Assembly (NCBI GenBank): GCA_022495005.1
Contig: JAGYXB010000445.1
Coordinates: forward strand, 62,001-126,000
Source: Rhyacophila brunnea
Taxonomy: Eukaryota; Arthropoda; Insecta; Trichoptera; Rhyacophilidae
Direction: 5' to 3'
Length of the DNA: 64,000 bases
Position 1 is the stretch's first letter; every line of letters begins with the position of its first letter. Positions 60,003-64,000 of this stretch are shown piece by piece. Position numbers and translations under genes: made by a program. The notes below the pieces were generated by a model. That model was not told the DNA's origin, ran no database searches, and worked only from the letters and a program-made list of their open reading frames with translations.

Positions 60003-60716
60003 TAGGGAATCCAATCCCGAGCCAAAATTCTGATCCCGGGATTTCGGGATTACAATTTGACAATCCCGGGATTGGCATTTTTTTCCAATTTTTAGAATTT
60101 TTATATTTACAAATAACATTAATAAAATCGGTCAAAAATAAATCTAGTATAATTTATACTATTTAAAACATTTATTGTTAATATTGTATACGTTCAATCT
60201 TGGAAATACACAAGTTTAATGGAGTAAATAATATTGTAATATAAATAATAATGTGAATTTAATATGAGATTGCTGTTTCTCATAGTAAAGACATAATGAA
60301 TGGATTAGCGAGATTTAAAATAGTAAAGCAAATAATCATGGCGTACTTATGGCCTTTCCGCATCATAAATCTAATTAGTCAGCCAAATATGACACTGCCG
60401 TAAAACGTATGATATCATGGTAGAATTACTTTGTTAAAAGTGCGAAGCATTGTTTTTTTCCAATCTTTCTCATTTTTAATAATTCTTGTGAAAAAATTAA
60501 ATGAATCGGCAACCTACACATGGGTATAAATCAAACTTTATTCAAAATCAGTTTATTTCTAATGTAGTTATTTTTTATTAAAAGTATTTTTTCTGTTTTA
60601 TTTTCGCTTTTATTTTATTTTCCATAAAAATTGATAAAAAAATCAATCCCGAAATCCCGGGATTATGTTTATCAATCCCGGGATTCATAGGTATCGAAAA
60701 TAGCTCGGAATCCCTA
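60003..60716. mobile_element. Non-autonomous hAT element with perfect 8-bp target duplication
   Basis: GTTACAAC at 59995-60002 is repeated exactly at 60717-60724. The ends are inverted repeats: TAGGGAATCCAATCCCGAGC on the left and TAGGGATTCCGAGCTATTTT as reverse complement of the right. Subterminal palindromic ATCCCGGGAT motifs occur twice on each side (about 60032 and 60063; about 60655 and 60675). The 714-bp length has no transposase. Confidence 0.9.
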
Positions 60717-60724
60717 GTTACAAC

Positions 60725-61086
60725 TACTCACAAATTGTATTCCAAAAGCAGTGTAACAGTTTTAGTGTTCTAAGAAATTGTGAATCTCTCTATAATTTAA
60801 TATCCAAAGGGTTACCTATAAACTAAATGAGAAAAATAAATATAAATTATTAATGGTCAGCTCATTTTCCTATACAATTTTACTTCACAATACTAGACAT
60901 TTCTTAAAAAAGGGTGAATTAAAAAAAAATACCGACTACAATTTGAGTCGTGTTAACACGATGTCGTGTTGAACAAAAAAAATATAATCGCATGTTAAAA
61001 CAGGCAATATTTATTATATATTATATTTGTATCATGAATTTGTTAGTGCTTATTGAAATTAATCTATTTTACTATGGGAATGTAAT
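60725..61086. other. Intronic stretch with no recognised gene
   Basis: No supported feature. Confidence 0.3.
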
Positions 61087-61290
61087 ATCATCATCTAGGG
61101 TCGTTTCACTGCTGAATAAAACTTCTTTTGGCTCTATCTACTCTTCTCGGTTCCTATTTCTTCAACGTAATCCAACGATTCAGAGGGCTTTGCAGTGACC
61201 ATGTGTGTTCGTTTAGTGCCTCTTGAATGCGTTAGTATTTCCACGTTGTACGCAGAATGCACCTTTCCATGCCAAGCTATTTACGAGTAT
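61087..61290 (+). repeat. Dispersed repeat related to the (ATC)/CTGCTGGAT family
   Basis: ATCATCATCTAGGGTCGTTT then CACTGCTGAATAAAACTTC resemble the satellite monomer core at 48285-49790. Solo diverged copy. Confidence 0.4.
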
Positions 61291-61459
61291 AATATTTTTT
61301 TTAATAATGTATATGATCAGTGTTGTATAATGTAAATTAAATCTGAAAACAGTCTATATGGTATGGTTGTTTTAATAACTGATTTTTTTTTTAATATTTC
61401 CTTGTTTTAGGTAGGTACTTAGTTTTGAAGCCACATTGATTATACTACCCCATTAATAT

Positions 61460-62080
61460 AATTTTTCTTCTTCTATATATTGTGTCTTCGGATGTTACTT
61501 ATATGAATTTTTTTATCTTAGTTAAAAGCCAGCTTGAGAGTGGGTCTATTGTTTGTATACAACCTAATGATGGAGCGAAATTAAAATATATTTTTTAAAA
61601 CTCCTTTACTTGAGGTTATATGGTTATAAACCGTGGCTTTATCCAACTGACTTTCTCGTATGTATGCTTATTGTAGTCTAAACGATAGAAAATATCTATA
61701 TTTGGCCGCGTATTTTTTTCGATTTATAGACGGTATAAATTAAAACTCTGCCATTCTTAATAATGTTATTATTGACCTGTGTGTCCCTGATAATAGTGAT
61801 AACATTGATAACTATCTTAGAAATCGGGAGCTTTAGTTATTTGTATTCCCAATGTGCATAACTAACCTGCCGTTGATGATGCCAATTTGAAGGACAATAA
61901 CTCTAATCAACCAAATCACTGATATTGGTATATTCCACTGAAGTAATTTAAATGAGTATATGTAGTGACTGTTTTATAAATTCTTAAAATGGGCCAGCTT
62001 GTTCGGCGTATTTTCATGTACGGTATAATATTTGTATTTACTCTTTTACTAATATTGCTTCTAATTTTTTTTCGTCTCAA
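61460..62080 (+). repeat. Dispersed repeat R3, copy 2
   Basis: Second copy of the unit at 30947-31370, with an extra stretch of about 25 bases after GTGTCCCTGATAATAG. Shared blocks include 'CTTAGAAATCGGGAGC' and 'TTTTATAAATTCTTAAAAT'. Confidence 0.6.
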
Positions 62081-62185
62081 GTTGTGGACGTCTTCAATAA
62101 TATGTTAATTGCAAAGTTGACTGTATGTAAACAAAGAAATTTGAATGTTAAATAAGTATTTAACATAATAGTATAAAAAAAATTG

Positions 62186-62265
62186 TCTTCGTTCCGTCGG
62201 GTGTCGTATTTTTTTCTACTAGTATGTATACGCATGAGATGTTTTCAAATTATGTATATTCAGTA
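62186..62265 (+). repeat. Tail fragment of SINE family 3
   Basis: CGTCGGGTGTCGTATTTTTT, then CTAGTATGTATACGCATGAG and ATGTTTTCAAATTATGTATA match 62848-62930. The tRNA-like head is absent here. Confidence 0.65.
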
Positions 62266-62392
62266 TATAGAATGTTACATTCTGAAATCTTGTGTCTTAT
62301 TCATTGAATAAAAAAATAGTTTATTAAAATTATTAGCAAGTTTAGTGTAAGTACGTCATACCAACTAAATAATGGAGTGAACCGCGACGTCG

Positions 62393-62704
62393 GTTAGTTA
62401 TTAAGGAATTGAGTGGTTCACAAGCATAGTGAACCAAGTCCATTCTGGTTATTTTTGGGTAAGCTATGTTCAAACATGATATTAGAGTATTTCTTATTCT
62501 GTAAGGGTATGAATTTCCTTTACATAATAACTTAAAGGTACTCAAAATAACAAACAAAATTGTAATCATACCCTTACAGAATTAAAAATTCTCTACTAAT
62601 ATGTTTGAACATAGCTTACTAAAAAATAACCAGAATGGACTTGGTTCACTATGCTTGTGAAACACTCAATTAATTGATACCTACCTTAACTTAATAACTA
62701 CTAA
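62393..62704. repeat. Foldback with over 100-bp arms
   Basis: Arms at 62407-62512 and 62566-62671 are reverse complements at high identity, sharing 'TTCACAAGCATAGTGAACCA', 'AAGTCCATTCTGGTTA' and 'TAAGCTATGTTCAAACAT', around a 53-base loop. Pairing resumes outward to about 62393/62704. No coding content. Confidence 0.85.
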
Positions 62705-62783
62705 AAGCGATAGTCAACATTATAACGCAATTCGATAAGCTTTTAATGTAACAAGCACTAGTTAAAATTGTCATAATTCAATA

Positions 62784-62930
62784 AGAGTCCCGTAGCTTAA
62801 TTAGAAAAGCATACTGGCGCAAATCCAGCATATACAGGTTCAAGTCCCGTCGGGTATCATATTTTTTTTCTACAAAATGATTTTTTCTAGTACGTATACG
62901 CATGAAATGTTTTTAGATTATGTATATTTC
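62784..62930 (+). repeat. tRNA-like SINE, family 3
   Basis: The head resembles a tRNA: TAGCTTAATTAGAAAAGC (D-arm and A-box region), CTGG...CCAG anticodon-like stem, and B box GGTTCAAGTCC (62837-62847). The acceptor halves do not pair well and the base before the would-be anticodon is G, so it is not a functional tRNA. The tail CGTCGGGTATCATATTTTTT is repeated at 62186-62265. Confidence 0.65.
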
Positions 62931-63697
62931 TTCGTGAAATTTTTATTTTTGACAGATGACAATTTACGATTTAATTATTTAACGCAAATCTCATGACATA
63001 AATTATTATTGGTATAGTTTCTACAGTCATACTTTAAAATTTATGTTTTCTACAAGCTTTCAATAAGAAGAAAAAGTTGGTTCACTACGAAGATTCCAAG
63101 TAAATACTCTCATCATCCGTATCGCATTTTTTTCATTCACAGAGTTTCGTTGCGCAGGCTAATTATTTACGCGTGTGATCGGTGGTTACCCCCCCGTGTT
63201 ATTTGCTTTTATTTTATTTTTTTCTTCTCTCTTTGAAAGAAAACATCACATTATTTGAGACGCCTCCAGTGGTGTTATATTATTGTCAGTCATTATCATT
63301 TCTTTGATAATGGGAAAGCATTAGAATCAGTATTTTCGCTCTGCTACCTCTTGCTTTTGTTAAGTGCCTTAAAAACCTCGTGAGAATAGGTAAATATCCG
63401 CCTTTATATTAAAATATCGAGCAGAAATACAAAAAAAAAGGTGGTTTTATAAAATATTATTGTAAGTAAATGAGTATTTGCTTCGTAATCTGTCTCTGTT
63501 ATTTGCTTTTACTACTTTCATGTATAATAACCTTTTCACATTATAACAATATAATATATTGTTATTAATTAAATTTTTCTTTTATTTAACGAATAATTCA
63601 CAAGATTCAAGAATGTATCATTCTAATTATTGAACAAACATTATTTTGAAAAACACTTCTGAGAAAATATATTATAACCAATATTTTTTTTTTAAAA
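62931..63697. other. Intronic stretch with no recognised gene
   Basis: No supported feature. Confidence 0.3.
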
Positions 63698-63795
63698 GTA
63701 AGCCACCCGGCAGGGAATCGTACTCTGTATCTCTTAGGTTTACGCTCCATCCGCGCATTTATCCTTTATGCTACAAGGCGACGTACTAATTGCGA
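63698..63795 (-). repeat. tRNA-like SINE, family 4, minus copy
   Basis: On the minus strand: TAGCATAAAGGATAAATGCG (A-box region), 'GAGCGTAAACCTAAGAGATA', GAGTACGATTCCC (B box, 63713-63725), then TGCCGGGTGGCTTAC. It faces the partial copy at the window end. Confidence 0.65.
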
Positions 63796-63954
63796 CAAAT
63801 TTTAACTATTCGCCTTTTTAATACCTGCTCATCAGCGCTCTTCGAAATCAAGCTACTTTGGCAATCTATTTTTGTTTATTAAATCAAAGTAGGTACCTAC
63901 TACTTTAATTACTAACCGACGTCACGGCTTTCACTAATATTTTGTAACCCCAAC

Positions 63955-64000
63955 GTAAACCCAAGAGATGCAAAGTTCGATTCCCTGCCGGGGTGGCTTT
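63955..64000 (+). repeat. tRNA-like SINE, family 4, plus copy cut by window end
   Basis: CGTAAACCCAAGAGATGCAA, B box GTTCGATTCCC and TGCCGGGGTGGCTTT match the minus copy at 63698-63795. It continues past the window. Confidence 0.65.

Noticed and set aside
62784..62856. Possible functional tRNA gene
   Set aside because: D-arm and B box look good, but the acceptor halves do not pair, the anticodon loop lacks the usual T before the anticodon, and the 3' part belongs to a tail repeated at 62186. Called a SINE instead.
45534..64000. Next exon of the Unc13-4 gene encoding the rest of C2A
   Set aside because: I looked for the FSDPYC-type continuation with an acceptor in phase 1 and did not find it by eye; a profile search is needed before excluding a short exon.

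Overview
The window is AT-rich eukaryotic nuclear DNA and almost certainly from an insect. The coding exons are short and bounded by GT/AG splice sites. The intervening DNA is packed with Jockey/CR1-like and RTE-like retrotransposon remains, hAT and TTAA-flanked DNA elements, tRNA-derived SINEs, a Helitron-like end and (ATC)n-linked satellites. The repeat style fits a hemipteran (aphid-like) or a lepidopteran; I cannot decide between them. No prokaryotic, organellar or CRISPR feature was seen.

Only one host gene is firmly visible. It is a plus-strand member of the Munc13-4/BAIAP3 (Drosophila Unc13-4/staccato) family, represented by two consecutive coding exons: 18129-18321 and 45314-45533. 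They join in phase 0 across a 26,992-bp intron. Together they encode the conserved segment just before and into the first C2 domain. Exon B ends in phase 1 inside the conserved 'DANG' motif, so the rest of C2A lies on an exon beyond the window or too short to see. Sequence before 18129 and after 45533 is read as intron of the same gene; exonic sequence is under 1% of the window.

Layout. 0-18 kb: inverted-repeat elements (3.55, 6.77, 8.97 and 10.87 kb), a SINE, two pieces of a TTAA-flanked family, a hAT deletion derivative with perfect 8-bp target duplications and an intact 225-codon transposase C-terminus (14.2-15.2 kb), and a strong foldback hairpin (16.4 kb). 18-45 kb (the large intron): another TTAA-flanked copy, a Helitron-like end, a 4.4-kb decayed non-LTR retrotransposon (22.1-26.5 kb), a 662-bp non-autonomous hAT with exact target duplications, a non-LTR tail, a probable LTR with adjacent polypurine tract and ORF (31.4-32.0 kb), an RTE tail and SINEs. 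45.5-64 kb: an RTE tail, a nested cluster of CAGTGTTGCC-ended elements including a head-to-head ~378-bp pair, a 1.5-kb satellite of about 12 monomers with a higher-order pattern, more foldbacks, a 714-bp hAT with exact target duplications, and SINEs running to the window edge.

I do not see a convincing new biochemical system. The most notable points are the 27-kb intron as a repeat sink, the intact hAT dimerisation-domain ORF, the nested inverted-repeat cluster beside the satellite, several long hairpins that would form dsRNA if transcribed with the gene, and one unidentified ORF at 31.7-32.0 kb.
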